Shown here: positions 16,780 to 25,251 of the stretch, one piece after another
Layout of the letters: the number at the start of each line of letters is the position of its first letter
How positions within the stretch are numbered: the stretch's first letter is position 1
Assembly (NCBI RefSeq): GCF_022898935.1
Contig: NZ_JALIRP010000006.1
Span: forward strand, 186,001 to 250,000
Length of the DNA: 64,000 nt
Origin: Paenibacillus mangrovi
GTDB taxonomy: Bacteria > Bacillota > Bacilli > Paenibacillales > Paenibacillaceae
Reading direction: 5' to 3'
Program-made: the position numbers and the translations under genes
Notes under the pieces: generated by a model
Told to the model about the DNA's origin: nothing
The model's input: the letters and a program-made list of their open reading frames with translations, nothing else
The model's database searches: none

Positions 16780-19656
16780 ATGATAATCAATAAGAAAGAC
16801 ACGCAAACGCAGGGAGCCTGGGAATCTTACTACGGTCCTAACCTGGGATACGTTCAGGAGCAATACGAACGGTACGTGAAAGATCCGGAGTCTGTGGATG
16901 AAACGTTCCGCAAGGTGTTTCAGCTGTGGGGCGCGCCTCCGATGGCGCCAGCGCAGTTGACACCTGTGAACACCGCATCCGCCGCTGTTCAGATCGACGG
17001 CAATATGCTGAAGAAGGCCGTGAACGCCGGCAAGCTGGTCATGAATATCCGTGCATACGGCCATCTGGCTGCAGACATCGATCCGCTGGGCATCATTCCG
17101 AAGCCCGACACACGCGTGCTCGAACTTGAACAATACGGACTGACCCAGTCTGATCTTTCGGCTGTTCCCGCATCTCTTATTTGGGACGGGGCACCTGAGG
17201 ACGTAAGAACCAGTTGGGAAGCCATCCAGAAGCTGCGTCAAACATATACAGGAACGATTGCTTACGAATTCAGCCACGTGCATGATACGGAGGAGCGTGT
17301 ATGGCTGAACCTTCATGTCGAAAGTGGCAAATTCCCGGCTCCTTTGAGCGAAACGGAAAAAGTGAACTTGCTGGAGCGGCTCATTGAAGTTGAACAGTTC
17401 GAAGAATTCCTGCACCGTACCTTCGTGGGACAAAAACGCTTCTCTATCGAAGGTAACGACGTGCTCGTTCCAATGCTCGACGAACTGGTACGCAACATGT
17501 CCGACGAAGGCGCAGAGCATATCCTGATGGGTATGGCACACCGCGGCCGCTTGAACGTACTGGCTCATGTGCTCGGTAAGCCTTATGATAAAGTTTTCTC
17601 TGAATTCCATCATTCGCCGAACAAGAAGCTGTTCCCTTCGGAAGGTTCCATGGGCATCAACTTCGGCTGGACCGGCGACGTGAAATACCACTTGGGTGCC
17701 AAGCGGGTTCTCAAAGACGGCAGTGTCGTACAGACTCGGATTACGCTTGCGAATAACCCGTCTCACCTTGAGTTCGTCAATCCGGTGGTTGAAGGCTTTG
17801 CACGTGCGGCCCAGGAAGACCGATCGCAGCCTGGCTATCCGCAGCAGAATGTGAACAAGGCTGCAACTGTACTGATTCACGGGGATTCCGCATTCCCGGG
17901 CGAAGGCATCGTTGCGGAAACATTGAACTTCAACAAGCTTCCGGGATTCCAAAATGGCGGTACGATTCATATCATCGCCAACAACAACATCGGTTTTACG
18001 ACCGAAAGCCGGGATTCCCGTTCTACCCATTATGCCAGTGATCTGGCGAAGGGCTATGAAATTCCAATTGTCCATGTCAACGCAGATGATCCGGAGGCAT
18101 GTATCGCAGCCATTCGTTTGGCGAGCGAATACCGCAATAAATTCAAGAAGGACTTCCTGATCGATCTGGTTGGCTACCGCCGTTACGGTCATAATGAAAC
18201 GGATGATCCGGATACAACCCAACCGCTCATTTACGATAAAGTGAGAAACCATCCGCGTGTTGCCAGCATTTATGCAGATGTATTGAATCAAAAAGGTATG
18301 GTCAACAAAGACCAGGCCAATAAGCTGATTCAAGAAGTGCAGAACCGTATGAAGGCAGCTTACGACAAGATCAAGGATAAGGAGCAGGAGCCAGCGAATA
18401 CGCATCAGCAATCACCTGCCGAAGACCGGATCAAGGCGATTAAGACCGGCGTACCGTTGAATGTACTGCGCGGTATCAACTCTGACCTGCTGAAACGCCC
18501 GGCTGACTTTAATGTTTATCCGAAGCTTCAGCGCATTCTGGAACGTCGTGAATCGGCGCTGAATGATGGAGAAAAGGTAGACTGGAGCCTTGCGGAAACG
18601 CTGGCCTTCGCAAGCATTGTTGCAGACGGCAAGCCAATCCGTATCACAGGTCAGGATGCTGAACGTGCGACATTTGCACACCGAAACCTGGTGCTTCATG
18701 ATACGAAGAACGGTTCGACATTCTGCCCGCTGCATGAGCTGCCGCAGGCAAAGGCATCTTTTGCAATCTACAACAGCCCGTTGTCCGAGGCTTCCGTACT
18801 CGGATTTGAATACGGCTATAATGTATATTCCCCAGAAACACTGGTTATCTGGGAAGCGCAATTCGGCGACTTTTCTAACTGTGCACAGGTCATCACCGAC
18901 CAGTTCATTTCGGCAGGACGTTCGAAATGGGGGCAAAAATCGAGTCTCGTCATGCTCCTTCCTCATGGTTATGAAGGACAGGGACCAGAGCACTCCAGTG
19001 CTCGTCTGGAACGTTTCCTCCAGCTTGGCGGCGAAGAGAACTTTACTGTTGTCAATCTGACGAGCGCAGCCCAGTATTTCCATTTGCTTCGCCGTCAGGC
19101 AGCACTCACCGAAAGCGAAGATGCGCGTCCGCTGATCGTGATGTCGCCGAAGAGCCTCATCCGCAATGCGCGTGTGGCATCGAGCGGCCAAGAGCTCAGC
19201 GAAGGACGATTCAAACGGGTGCTGGAACAGCCTGGACTCGGTGAGCATCCTGAACGCGTGGAACGTTTGGTACTCTGCTCCGGCAAAATTGCAGTGGAGC
19301 TTGAGGAAGCACTGGATAAAGAAGAAGGATCGAAGGATTGGCTGCATATCATCCGCGTAGAGCAACTGTATCCATTCCCTGAGCAAGAAGTTCGCGAGAT
19401 TATTGCGCGCTATACGAATGCAAAAGAAATTCTGTGGGTACAGGAAGAACCGGAAAATATGGGCGCATGGCGTTACATCGAGCATCATCTTCGTATAGCT
19501 GCGCCACAAGGTATGCCTGTCAATTACAACGGCCGTCCTGAACGTTCGAGTACTGCAAGCGGCTTCCAACAGGTACACAGCTTTGAACAACAACAAATCG
19601 TATCTACAGCATTGAACCAAAAATCTATTAAGCATAATATCGCACTGGGGAGGTAG
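16780..19656 (+). CDS. odhA: 2-oxoglutarate dehydrogenase E1 component
   Basis: A 958-residue thiamine-diphosphate enzyme that decarboxylates 2-oxoglutarate in the TCA cycle and passes the succinyl group to E2. The N-terminus (SYYGPNLGYVQEQYERYVKDPESVD) is the E1o N-terminal segment. The active-site run GMAHRGRLNVLAHVLGKPYDKVFSEF starts near residue 251, and the ThDP/Mg motif starts as GDSAFPGEG near residue 368 and ends in NN near 400. The transketolase-like pyrimidine domain and the C-terminal E1o domain (ILWVQEEPENMGAWRYIEHHL) follow. The length matches the family. AAGGCGGAGG lies about 12 bases before the ATG, slightly far. odhB begins 6 bp after the stop. No E3 (lpd) gene lies in the window, so it is presumably shared with another complex. 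Confidence 0.97.
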   Translation: MIINKKDTQTQGAWESYYGPNLGYVQEQYERYVKDPESVDETFRKVFQLWGAPPMAPAQLTPVNTASAAVQIDGNMLKKAVNAGKLVMNIRAYGHLAADIDPLGIIPKPDTRVLELEQYGLTQSDLSAVPASLIWDGAPEDVRTSWEAIQKLRQTYTGTIAYEFSHVHDTEERVWLNLHVESGKFPAPLSETEKVNLLERLIEVEQFEEFLHRTFVGQKRFSIEGNDVLVPMLDELVRNMSDEGAEHILMGMAHRGRLNVLAHVLGKPYDKVFSEFHHSPNKKLFPSEGSMGINFGWTGDVKYHLGAKRVLKDGSVVQTRITLANNPSHLEFVNPVVEGFARAAQEDRSQPGYPQQNVNKAATVLIHGDSAFPGEGIVAETLNFNKLPGFQNGGTIHIIANNNIGFTTESRDSRSTHYASDLAKGYEIPIVHVNADDPEACIAAIRLASEYRNKFKKDFLIDLVGYRRYGHNETDDPDTTQPLIYDKVRNHPRVASIYADVLNQKGMVNKDQANKLIQEVQNRMKAAYDKIKDKEQEPANTHQQSPAEDRIKAIKTGVPLNVLRGINSDLLKRPADFNVYPKLQRILERRESALNDGEKVDWSLAETLAFASIVADGKPIRITGQDAERATFAHRNLVLHDTKNGSTFCPLHELPQAKASFAIYNSPLSEASVLGFEYGYNVYSPETLVIWEAQFGDFSNCAQVITDQFISAGRSKWGQKSSLVMLLPHGYEGQGPEHSSARLERFLQLGGEENFTVVNLTSAAQYFHLLRRQAALTESEDARPLIVMSPKSLIRNARVASSGQELSEGRFKRVLEQPGLGEHPERVERLVLCSGKIAVELEEALDKEEGSKDWLHIIRVEQLYPFPEQEVREIIARYTNAKEILWVQEEPENMGAWRYIEHHLRIAAPQGMPVNYNGRPERSSTASGFQQVHSFEQQQIVSTALNQKSIKHNIALGR

Positions 19657-19662
19657 CAAGCA

Positions 19663-20904
19663 GTGAGCGAAATTACAGTACCGGCAATGGGTGAATCCAT
19701 CACAGAGGGAACTATTTTTAAATGGCATGTCAAAGAAGGGGACGCAGTAAACCAGGGGGACGTCCTCCTGGAGCTGGAAACGGATAAAGTCAACCTTGAA
19801 ATCAGTGCCGAAGAATCCGGCGTCGTTGAGAAAATCCTGAGAAGCGACGGCGACACCGTACAAATTGGCGAAGTGATCGGAAGACTTACTGCCGGCGGCG
19901 AGGCTGCTCCAAGTGCACCGGCTAAGGAAGAACCGAAAGCAGAGGAGAAAGCAGCACCAGCTCCGGCTGCTCCGAGCACTCCTGCGCCGGCTGAACCTGC
20001 AAAGGATGGGGAAACATACCTTGCAGCGTCGCCTGCGGCACGCAAGCTGGCACGCGAACATGGTATCGACCTGGAACAAGTGAATCGTGATCCTAAAGGC
20101 CGTATCTACCAGGACAATGTGAAGAACCATACGGAAGCACCTGCTCCACGTCCATCGGCTCCTGCTCCTGCAGCAGCACTGGCCGAAGTAAGCCAGCCTG
20201 GAAAACCGGCTGAACGTACACGCATGTCCCGTCGCCGGGCTACCATTGCGAAGCGTTTGGTTGAAGCACAGCATACGGCTGCCATGCTGACTACCTTTAA
20301 CGAGGTGGATATGACGGCGATCATGGATGTCCGCAAACGCCGCAAAGATGCTTTCAAAGAAAAGCATGATATCGGTCTGGGCTTCATGTCCTTCTTCACT
20401 AAAGCTGTTGTAGGTGCTCTCAAGAAATTCCCGCATCTGAATGCGGAAATTGACGGCGAAGATATCATCGTGAAGAAATATTATGATATTGGTATTGCAG
20501 TATCCGCGAAGGAAGGCTTGGTCGTTCCTGTTGTCCGTGATGCAGACCGTTTGAGCTTTGCCGATATCGAGAAGGAAATCGCCTCGCTGGCTACCAAAGC
20601 ACGCAGCAACTCTCTGGCGCTGTCCGAGCTTCAAGGTGGTACCTTCACGATTACAAACGGCGGTACATTCGGTTCGCTGATGTCCACGCCAATCCTAAAC
20701 GCTCCGCAAGTAGGTATTCTCGGCATGCACAAAATCCAGCTTCGTCCGGTTGCCATTGACGCAGAACGTTCGGAGAACCGTCCGATGATGTACATCGCCT
20801 TATCCTATGACCACCGGATCGTGGATGGTAGTGAAGCAGTACGCTTCCTCGTCACTGTGAAGGAACTTCTGGAAGATCCGGAGTCCTTGCTGCTTGAAGG
20901 CTAA
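19663..20904 (+). CDS. odhB: Dihydrolipoyllysine-residue succinyltransferase (E2 of 2-oxoglutarate dehydrogenase)
   Basis: A 413-residue E2 subunit. An N-terminal lipoyl domain carries [11 protein letters not shown] with the lipoylated Lys at position 42. A flexible Ala/Pro-rich linker (about residues 85-115) is followed by the peripheral subunit-binding domain ([33 protein letters not shown]), a second Ala/Pro linker, and the catalytic acyltransferase domain ending in the DHRIVDG active-site motif (His and Asp). GTG start at 19663, with GGGGAGGT overlapping the end of odhA, so translation of the two is likely coupled. The terminator at 20929 ends the operon. Confidence 0.97.
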   Translation: MSEITVPAMGESITEGTIFKWHVKEGDAVNQGDVLLELETDKVNLEISAEESGVVEKILRSDGDTVQIGEVIGRLTAGGEAAPSAPAKEEPKAEEKAAPAPAAPSTPAPAEPAKDGETYLAASPAARKLAREHGIDLEQVNRDPKGRIYQDNVKNHTEAPAPRPSAPAPAAALAEVSQPGKPAERTRMSRRRATIAKRLVEAQHTAAMLTTFNEVDMTAIMDVRKRRKDAFKEKHDIGLGFMSFFTKAVVGALKKFPHLNAEIDGEDIIVKKYYDIGIAVSAKEGLVVPVVRDADRLSFADIEKEIASLATKARSNSLALSELQGGTFTITNGGTFGSLMSTPILNAPQVGILGMHKIQLRPVAIDAERSENRPMMYIALSYDHRIVDGSEAVRFLVTVKELLEDPESLLLEG

Positions 20905-20928
20905 TCATTCCAATAGTTTCTTATAGTA

Positions 20929-20964
20929 ATAGCCGAACCGTATTTTGCGGTTCGGCTATTTTTG
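20929..20964 (+). terminator. Intrinsic terminator of odhAB
   Basis: ATAGCCGAACCG pairs perfectly with CGGTTCGGCTAT (20948-20959) and is followed by a T run. Confidence 0.9.
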
Positions 20965-20968
20965 TAAA

Positions 20969-21077
20969 GATATAAGAAAGTATAAACTTCGAGGATCTCA
21001 CATCCTTATATCGCAAGAAAAACTACAACTAAACGCGGTCTGTCATCTATGAAAGTACGTCGATAGACGTTTTTCTT
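20969..21077 (+). repeat. Dispersed intergenic repeat, family A, copy 2
   Basis: This copy has the same architecture as copy 1, but the first hairpin has different sequence: GATATAAG (20969-20976) pairs with CTTATATC (21005-21012). The following unit keeps AAGAAAAAC (21015-21023), the GCGGTCTGTC core, ACGTC-GATA-GACGT and GTTTTTCTT (21069-21077). The changed but still complementary arms suggest that the hairpin itself is under selection. It lies directly after the odhAB terminator. Confidence 0.85.
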
Positions 21078-21126
21078 TTGTAAAGCATCCGTTGACTTTT
21101 CCTTTATACTGCATTAAGTTTTATAT

Positions 21127-21142
21127 ATACCCTATTGGGTAT
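21127..21142 (+). promoter_or_regulatory. CsoR/CstR-like operator upstream of rhodanese gene
   Basis: ATACCC-TATT-GGGTAT is a perfect inverted repeat of the type bound by CsoR-family repressors (the copper sensor CsoR and the persulfide sensor CstR). A TTGACT -35-like hexamer is at 21092-21097, with TAAGTT 17 bases on, so the operator would lie at the transcription start. Because the downstream gene is a rhodanese, CstR-type control is more likely than copper control. This is inference. Confidence 0.6.
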
Positions 21143-21189
21143 TATAAAGGTTTATACTTCGGCTTAGAATCAGAAAAGGGGATTATAGA

Positions 21190-21576
21190 ATGAACTCATC
21201 AACTATTTTCTATATTGTACTGGCGCTATTCGTGGTATGGATGCTGTACCGCATGTTCGCACCAGTGAAGGGGCTGGTACAGCTGCGAGACGAGTCGTTT
21301 CGTCAAAAAATGGAACAGTCCAAGCATAAACGGCTGATCGACGTCCGGGAGGTTCATGAATTCAAATCCGGACATATTCCGGGTGCGGTGAACATTCCAC
21401 TCTCCCAGTTCGGAAGCCGTACCTCTGAGATCTCCAAGGATGACGATGTGTTCCTGTACTGCCAAAGCGGCATGCGCAGCAAGCAGGCAGCCAAAATTCT
21501 GCTCAAAAACGGCTTTCCTGAAGTGAATAACCTGATGGGGGGCATATCCTCCTGGACCGGAAAGCGCGTACGGTAA
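21190..21576 (+). CDS. Membrane-anchored rhodanese-like sulfurtransferase
   Basis: A 128-residue protein with an N-terminal membrane segment (IFYIVLALFVVWMLYRMFA) followed by one rhodanese domain. The domain opens with KRLIDVREVHEFKSGHIPGAVNIPLSQF and has the catalytic Cys in FLYCQSGMRSKQAAKIL, a six-residue active-site loop CQSGMR typical of thiosulfate or persulfide sulfurtransferases. The start is ATG at 21190 after AAAAGGGGA. The palindromic CsoR/CstR-like operator upstream suggests induction by reactive sulfur species. A tail fragment of repeat family A overlaps its stop codon. Confidence 0.87.
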   Translation: MNSSTIFYIVLALFVVWMLYRMFAPVKGLVQLRDESFRQKMEQSKHKRLIDVREVHEFKSGHIPGAVNIPLSQFGSRTSEISKDDDVFLYCQSGMRSKQAAKILLKNGFPEVNNLMGGISSWTGKRVR

Positions 21577-21603
21577 AGTACATTGATAGACGTTTTCTTC
21601 TTA
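21575..21603 (+). repeat. Repeat family A, tail fragment (copy 3)
   Basis: Only the 3' end of the element is present: a GTAC-TTGATAGACGTTTT-like run ending in CTTCTTA. It begins inside the stop codon of the rhodanese gene. The remainder of the element, including the 5' hairpin and GCGGTCTGTC core, is missing. Confidence 0.6.
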
Positions 21604-21690
21604 ATATAAATGCAGTTTAGCCTTTTCAAATGAGCTGTAAATGGATTATATATGAAATTAAGAGATGTATTGGAGAGGAAGATGCATACG

Positions 21691-22311
21691 ATGGATGCAC
21701 CTTTAAAGTGGCTGAATTGGGCCAAGCAGATCCAGGGTATCGCACAGACAGGCCTCGCTTATACCAAGGATGTTTATGACAAGGAACGGTACGAGCAGCT
21801 GCGGGCGCTGAGTCTGGAGATTATGGAGCAGTACACGGATGTGGAGAGCAGTAAGCTGGTAGAACTTTTTGCCGGCGAATCCGGTTATGCCACACCCAAA
21901 GTGGATATCCGCGGCGTTGTGATTCAGGATGGACGTGTTCTTCTGGTCAGAGAGAAGGGGGATGGCGAGTGGTCTCTGCCTGGAGGTTGGGCGGACTTGC
22001 TGCTGTCCCCTTCAGAAATCGCGGTGAAGGAGATCAGGGAGGAGTCAGGCTTCGAGGCGAAGGTGCTGCGTCTGCTCGCTGTGATGGACAATCAGAAGCA
22101 TAATCCGCCTGCCCCGTACCATGTTTACAAAATGTTTATTCACTGTGAAATTACCGGAGGAAGGGCGCAGGAGGGAGTCGAAACGAGCGGTGTCCGGTTT
22201 TTTGGAGAGAATGAATTGCCGCAGCTGTCCAGAAGCAGAAATACGGAAGAGCAGGTGAAGCTTATGTTTGATCTGCTTAAGAATCCGGAGCGTGTTCCAG
22301 TTATCGATTAA
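21691..22311 (+). CDS. Nudix hydrolase with N-terminal NUDIX_N domain
   Basis: About 206 residues. The N-terminal part (LKWLNWAKQIQGIAQTGLAYTKDVYDKERYEQLRALSLEIM) matches the helical domain found before the Nudix domain in hydrolases of nucleoside diphosphates linked to X. The Nudix box follows as GGWADLLLSPSEIAVKEIREESGFEA, with the REExGxE-type core present as REESGFE. ATGs at 21652, 21682 and 21691 are all in frame; I prefer 21691 because GAGAGGAAG ends 9 bases before it. ADP-ribose-like or nucleotide-sugar substrates are typical for relatives, but none can be assigned here. Confidence 0.83.
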   Translation: MDAPLKWLNWAKQIQGIAQTGLAYTKDVYDKERYEQLRALSLEIMEQYTDVESSKLVELFAGESGYATPKVDIRGVVIQDGRVLLVREKGDGEWSLPGGWADLLLSPSEIAVKEIREESGFEAKVLRLLAVMDNQKHNPPAPYHVYKMFIHCEITGGRAQEGVETSGVRFFGENELPQLSRSRNTEEQVKLMFDLLKNPERVPVID

Positions 22312-22329
22312 AGAATTGCTTTGGGACGG

Positions 22330-22359
22330 ACTGCTGCATTTAGCAGCAGTTTTTCTTTT
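22330..22359 (+). terminator. Intrinsic terminator after Nudix gene
   Basis: ACTGCTGC pairs with GCAGCAGT (22343-22350) around a short A/T loop and is followed by TTTTCTTTT. Confidence 0.8.
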
Positions 22360-22510
22360 GCCACAGGATGCTGCAAGCTCCTCGTCTATAAGTGAAGCAG
22401 CCCGCCCACATTTTCCATGAAGCAGGCTGCCTTGTCCAATTTCAAGCTACCATCAGTTTATACTGCCCTATCATGATCGGATGGCTTTCAAGCTTTGCAT
22501 AAGGACACTA

Positions 22511-23602
22511 CTATTCAATAAGTTTATATTCGGGATTCGTAAAATGGATAGTGTTTTTCAGCCCAGAGGATTGGTAGATCTGGTTGTCATCGGTGATGAA
22601 AAACGCGTCAATACCCGGTTGTTTCTCTATATATTTCATTCCTTCATCAAGTCCCATAATAAACACGGCGGTGGAAAGCGCATCGGCATCGGTTGCCGAA
22701 TCGGAGATGATCGTTACGCTTTTGAGCCCGCTTTGGCTCGGATAGCCTGTCCGAGGATCCAGGATATGATGGTATCTGACGCCGTTTTCCACGAAAAAGC
22801 GTTCATATACGCCGGACGAATCGATCGTTTTGTTAATGATCTGGACATTTCCGAGGGAAGTGCCGCGACTTTGGTCGGGATCCTGTAGACCGATATTCCA
22901 GCTTTGTCCCCCAGGCTTGCTCCCCATGGCGATAATGCTGCTTCCTCCAAGATTGATCATGGCGCTGTCTACTTGCTGCGTCTTCAGATAAGCGGCAACC
23001 CGGTCGGCAGCATATCCTTTGCCTATTCCCCCTAGATCAAGTGCCATGCTGGGGCGTGCCAACTTGATGGTGCACTCTTTCGGATTCATGATAACGTCCT
23101 TATACCCTATCAACCCTTTTGCCTTATCGAGCTCGGCCTTAGATGGAACATGAGCTCCTTCATTGCCGATATTCCACAGGCTGACAAGCGGCCCGATGGT
23201 CGGATCGTACAGGCCGCCAGTTTGGACGGCATAATCCAGCGCTTTTTGTAGCACATCAAATGTATCCTGCGATACTTGGACGGCTTCTTTTCCTGCCGCT
23301 TGATTGATCCGGTACACCTCGCTGCCTTCAAGCGTTCGGCTTAGCTCATTATTGATCGTTTCCAGCATTTGTTTGATCTCTTCAAGCTGCTGCGGCTTGG
23401 CATGCTCTCCATATAACTTTACGTTTACGACGGTATCGAAAATAATATAGGTCTCTGAAATGGGCTCCGCCGGTTGGGCAGCAGAACTGTCCTGCTTGCC
23501 GCCTTCGGATCGAAGAGAAAAGCCATCCCAGGCAAAAACGGCTGCACCCCCGGCCGCGATAAGCAGTAAAGCGAGTATTCCCGCTATCCATTTTCGTTTC
23601 AT
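22511..23602 (-). CDS. apbE: FAD:protein FMN transferase (ApbE)
   Basis: A 363-residue ApbE-family flavin transferase that attaches FMN to Thr/Ser residues of target proteins outside the membrane. The N-terminal hydrophobic segment (WIAGILALLLIAAGGAAVFAW) anchors it; there is no lipobox Cys, unlike many ApbE lipoproteins. Family motifs include SETYIIFDTVVNVKLYG, the segment ALDLGGIGKGYAADRVAAYL and the NLGGSSIIAMG strand. HHILDPRTGYPSQSGLKSVTIISDSATDADALSTAVFIMG carries the Mg-binding and FAD-binding residues. GGGGGGATC precedes the ATG. No NqrC/RnfG-type target is nearby, so its client protein is encoded elsewhere. Confidence 0.92.
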   Translation of the reverse strand: MKRKWIAGILALLLIAAGGAAVFAWDGFSLRSEGGKQDSSAAQPAEPISETYIIFDTVVNVKLYGEHAKPQQLEEIKQMLETINNELSRTLEGSEVYRINQAAGKEAVQVSQDTFDVLQKALDYAVQTGGLYDPTIGPLVSLWNIGNEGAHVPSKAELDKAKGLIGYKDVIMNPKECTIKLARPSMALDLGGIGKGYAADRVAAYLKTQQVDSAMINLGGSSIIAMGSKPGGQSWNIGLQDPDQSRGTSLGNVQIINKTIDSSGVYERFFVENGVRYHHILDPRTGYPSQSGLKSVTIISDSATDADALSTAVFIMGLDEGMKYIEKQPGIDAFFITDDNQIYQSSGLKNTIHFTNPEYKLIE

Positions 23603-23705
23603 GATGATCCCCCCAACGTCTTTCTATTCTAATACCATCATAAATGCAGATGGGGGAAATTCGCTGTGTCATTCCTCATGCAAAGGATTTTAGATAAAAA
23701 ATAAG

Positions 23706-23845
23706 ATTACTTCGATAGACGTTTTTTTTTAGATTATAGAATTAATAAATTTCAGCGAAGCAGAAGCCATTCTATAATCGCAAGAAAAACTACATCTAAA
23801 TGCGGTCTGTCTTCTGTGAAAGTACTTCGATAGACGTTTTTCTTA
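23706..23845 (+). repeat. Dispersed intergenic repeat, family A, copy 4 (tail plus full copy)
   Basis: A tail fragment (TTACTTCGATAGACG and Ts, 23706-23730) is followed directly by the full element. The 5' hairpin has arms 23732-23743 and 23769-23779, then come AAGAAAAAC (23782-23790), TGCGGTCTGTC, and GTTTTTCTTA (23836-23845). The final TTA is the stop codon of the minus-strand gene ending at 23843. The small hairpin is ACTTC-GATA-GACGT here, with one mismatch compared with copies 1 and 2. Confidence 0.85.
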
Positions 23846-24109
23846 CCGGTATCTGAGGATGCATCCGAGAATCATAAGCATAATAAGAAGCGATATAGAG
23901 TTAGTAATCAGAAAAGCGTAACCCACGCCGCCAAGTGCGATATGGATCGCGTATACCTCCATCAGGGTTATGCCGGTCACGAGGAACAGAAATGTTTTAA
24001 TATTGAGATCTTTCACGGATTTGGTGCGCAGAATTTGAATGATTTGCGGGATCCAGCCTACCGCCATAATCAGTCCGCCAATCAGCTGCATGATTGCATA
24101 TATCATCAA
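23843..24109 (-). CDS. SemiSWEET/PQ-loop family membrane protein
   Basis: An 88-residue protein with three hydrophobic spans. The first contains the PQ-loop signature (LIGGLIMAVGWIPQIIQILRTKSVKDLN, with Pro-Gln at a span end), as in SemiSWEET sugar transporters, which dimerise to form one transport unit. Substrate and direction are unknown. The stop codon is the TTA that closes repeat copy 4, so the insertion or conservation of that element defines the C-terminus of the protein (CILRYR). Confidence 0.72.
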   Translation of the reverse strand: MMIYAIMQLIGGLIMAVGWIPQIIQILRTKSVKDLNIKTFLFLVTGITLMEVYAIHIALGGVGYAFLITNSISLLIMLMILGCILRYR

Positions 24110-24243
24110 AAGCTCTCCCGCCCGAGTCTTTTTGGGTTAATATATGCGTAAGACGCCCAGAAACGTGAATGTTAAGCCCAATCTCTGTTAGAATAAGGGT
24201 AATGACACCATATAGATGATAAGAATTTGGAAAGGATGACAGC

Positions 24244-24540
24244 ATGCTGACGATCACGGAGTTTCAGGTGGAGCATATTAAAGACCCGTTCCGTATTTTG
24301 GCGGGCAAGCGTTACGAATACAAATTGGACATTGAAGTACCGGAAGATGATGAGCTTTACTCCGAGAATGGACTGTATGTCCGGGCGATATACAATGAAC
24401 AGGAAGAGGGCGGGAATCTGGTAAAATACGACTTGTATGAAAAGACGACCGACCGCTATCTGGATTTTGATCTGGAAGACGATGAGGTACAGGTTATTGA
24501 GGCATTCTGCCGTGAACATCTGGGAGATGCAGAGGAATGA
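24244..24540 (+). CDS. Small conserved protein (DUF6509-like)
   Basis: A 98-residue acidic protein (MLTITEFQVEHIKDPFRILAGKRYEYKLDIEVPEDDELYSENGLYVRAIYNEQEEG...). I associate it with the DUF6509 group, but that is from memory and not certain. No membrane segment or catalytic motif is visible. GGAAAGGATG precedes the ATG. The next gene starts inside its stop codon (ATGA overlap at 24537), which implies translational coupling. Confidence 0.65.
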   Translation: MLTITEFQVEHIKDPFRILAGKRYEYKLDIEVPEDDELYSENGLYVRAIYNEQEEGGNLVKYDLYEKTTDRYLDFDLEDDEVQVIEAFCREHLGDAEE

Positions 24541-25073
24541 AGCGTACATTGACAAACGTACCTTTTGGCTACGAGCCGCCTGAAGAGAAATACAGAGGCA
24601 CGCTTGTTTATTACGATACCTTTGAGGATGCGACCGAGCTGGAGCTGGATCAGGCGGAAAAGACGGCGGAAGACCGCAGCTTCTTGCACTTCGTGCTGTA
24701 CCCGCTGCATGAAGAAACGGTAAGACGCATGCTGAAGCAGCCGGTTCGAGCTTTATACAAGCGCGAGCGGCAGCTGGAAGACTGGAAGCAGGACCGCGGA
24801 TCTGCAGCTGTCATCGAGGGCTTCGAGGCTAAACGGAAAAAATACACCCCGATGGATACGGCCCTGCGCCATTTGACCGATAAGTTTCCTACACCGCATT
24901 TTCTGTATCTGACGCCGGAGATGGCAAACTTATTTGCCTCTTATTCATCGTTTGCCGAATGGATCGTTAAGCTGCGGCTTATCCTGTCGGACGAGCCGGA
25001 GTATCTGCATCCTCAGCTGGAGAAATACCGGAACCGGTGGGATGTAGCGGGAGAGGTGAAGGAAGACGCATAA
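24537..25073 (+). CDS. Hypothetical protein coupled to the preceding gene
   Basis: A 178-residue soluble protein that I do not recognise. It is rich in Glu, Lys and aromatic residues, with long helices predicted around LLKQPVRALYKRERQLEDWKQDRG. It has no signal peptide and no Cys motif. Its ATG overlaps the stop of the 98-residue protein by four bases, so the two are very likely made together and may interact. A strong terminator at 25094 ends this two-gene unit. Confidence 0.6.
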   Translation: MKRTLTNVPFGYEPPEEKYRGTLVYYDTFEDATELELDQAEKTAEDRSFLHFVLYPLHEETVRRMLKQPVRALYKRERQLEDWKQDRGSAAVIEGFEAKRKKYTPMDTALRHLTDKFPTPHFLYLTPEMANLFASYSSFAEWIVKLRLILSDEPEYLHPQLEKYRNRWDVAGEVKEDA

Positions 25074-25093
25074 AAAGCTTTCTATCCGGAAAA

Positions 25094-25124
25094 GAAGCCG
25101 GCAGTGATCTGCCGGCTTCTTTTC
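25094..25124 (+). terminator. Intrinsic terminator
   Basis: GAAGCCGGCAG pairs perfectly with CTGCCGGCTTC around TGAT and is followed by TTTTC. Confidence 0.9.
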
Positions 25125-25251
25125 GTTTCATATCCCGTTTTCCAAAAAATGTACATGCGGTTGCTCATTCCCGTAAAGCCCGTTAAACTTAAAGTATTGG
25201 CTTTCTTTTAATTAAATTTTTTCAATAGATTTCGTTAGGAGTTCTATATCC

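Noticed and set aside
16774..18411. Long open frame (545 codons) on the minus strand under odhA
   Set aside because: It is antisense to a certain gene, has no ribosome binding site, and encodes a Cys- and His-rich sequence of no family. The same holds for the 740-codon frame at 18412-20634; both mirror the codon bias of odhAB.
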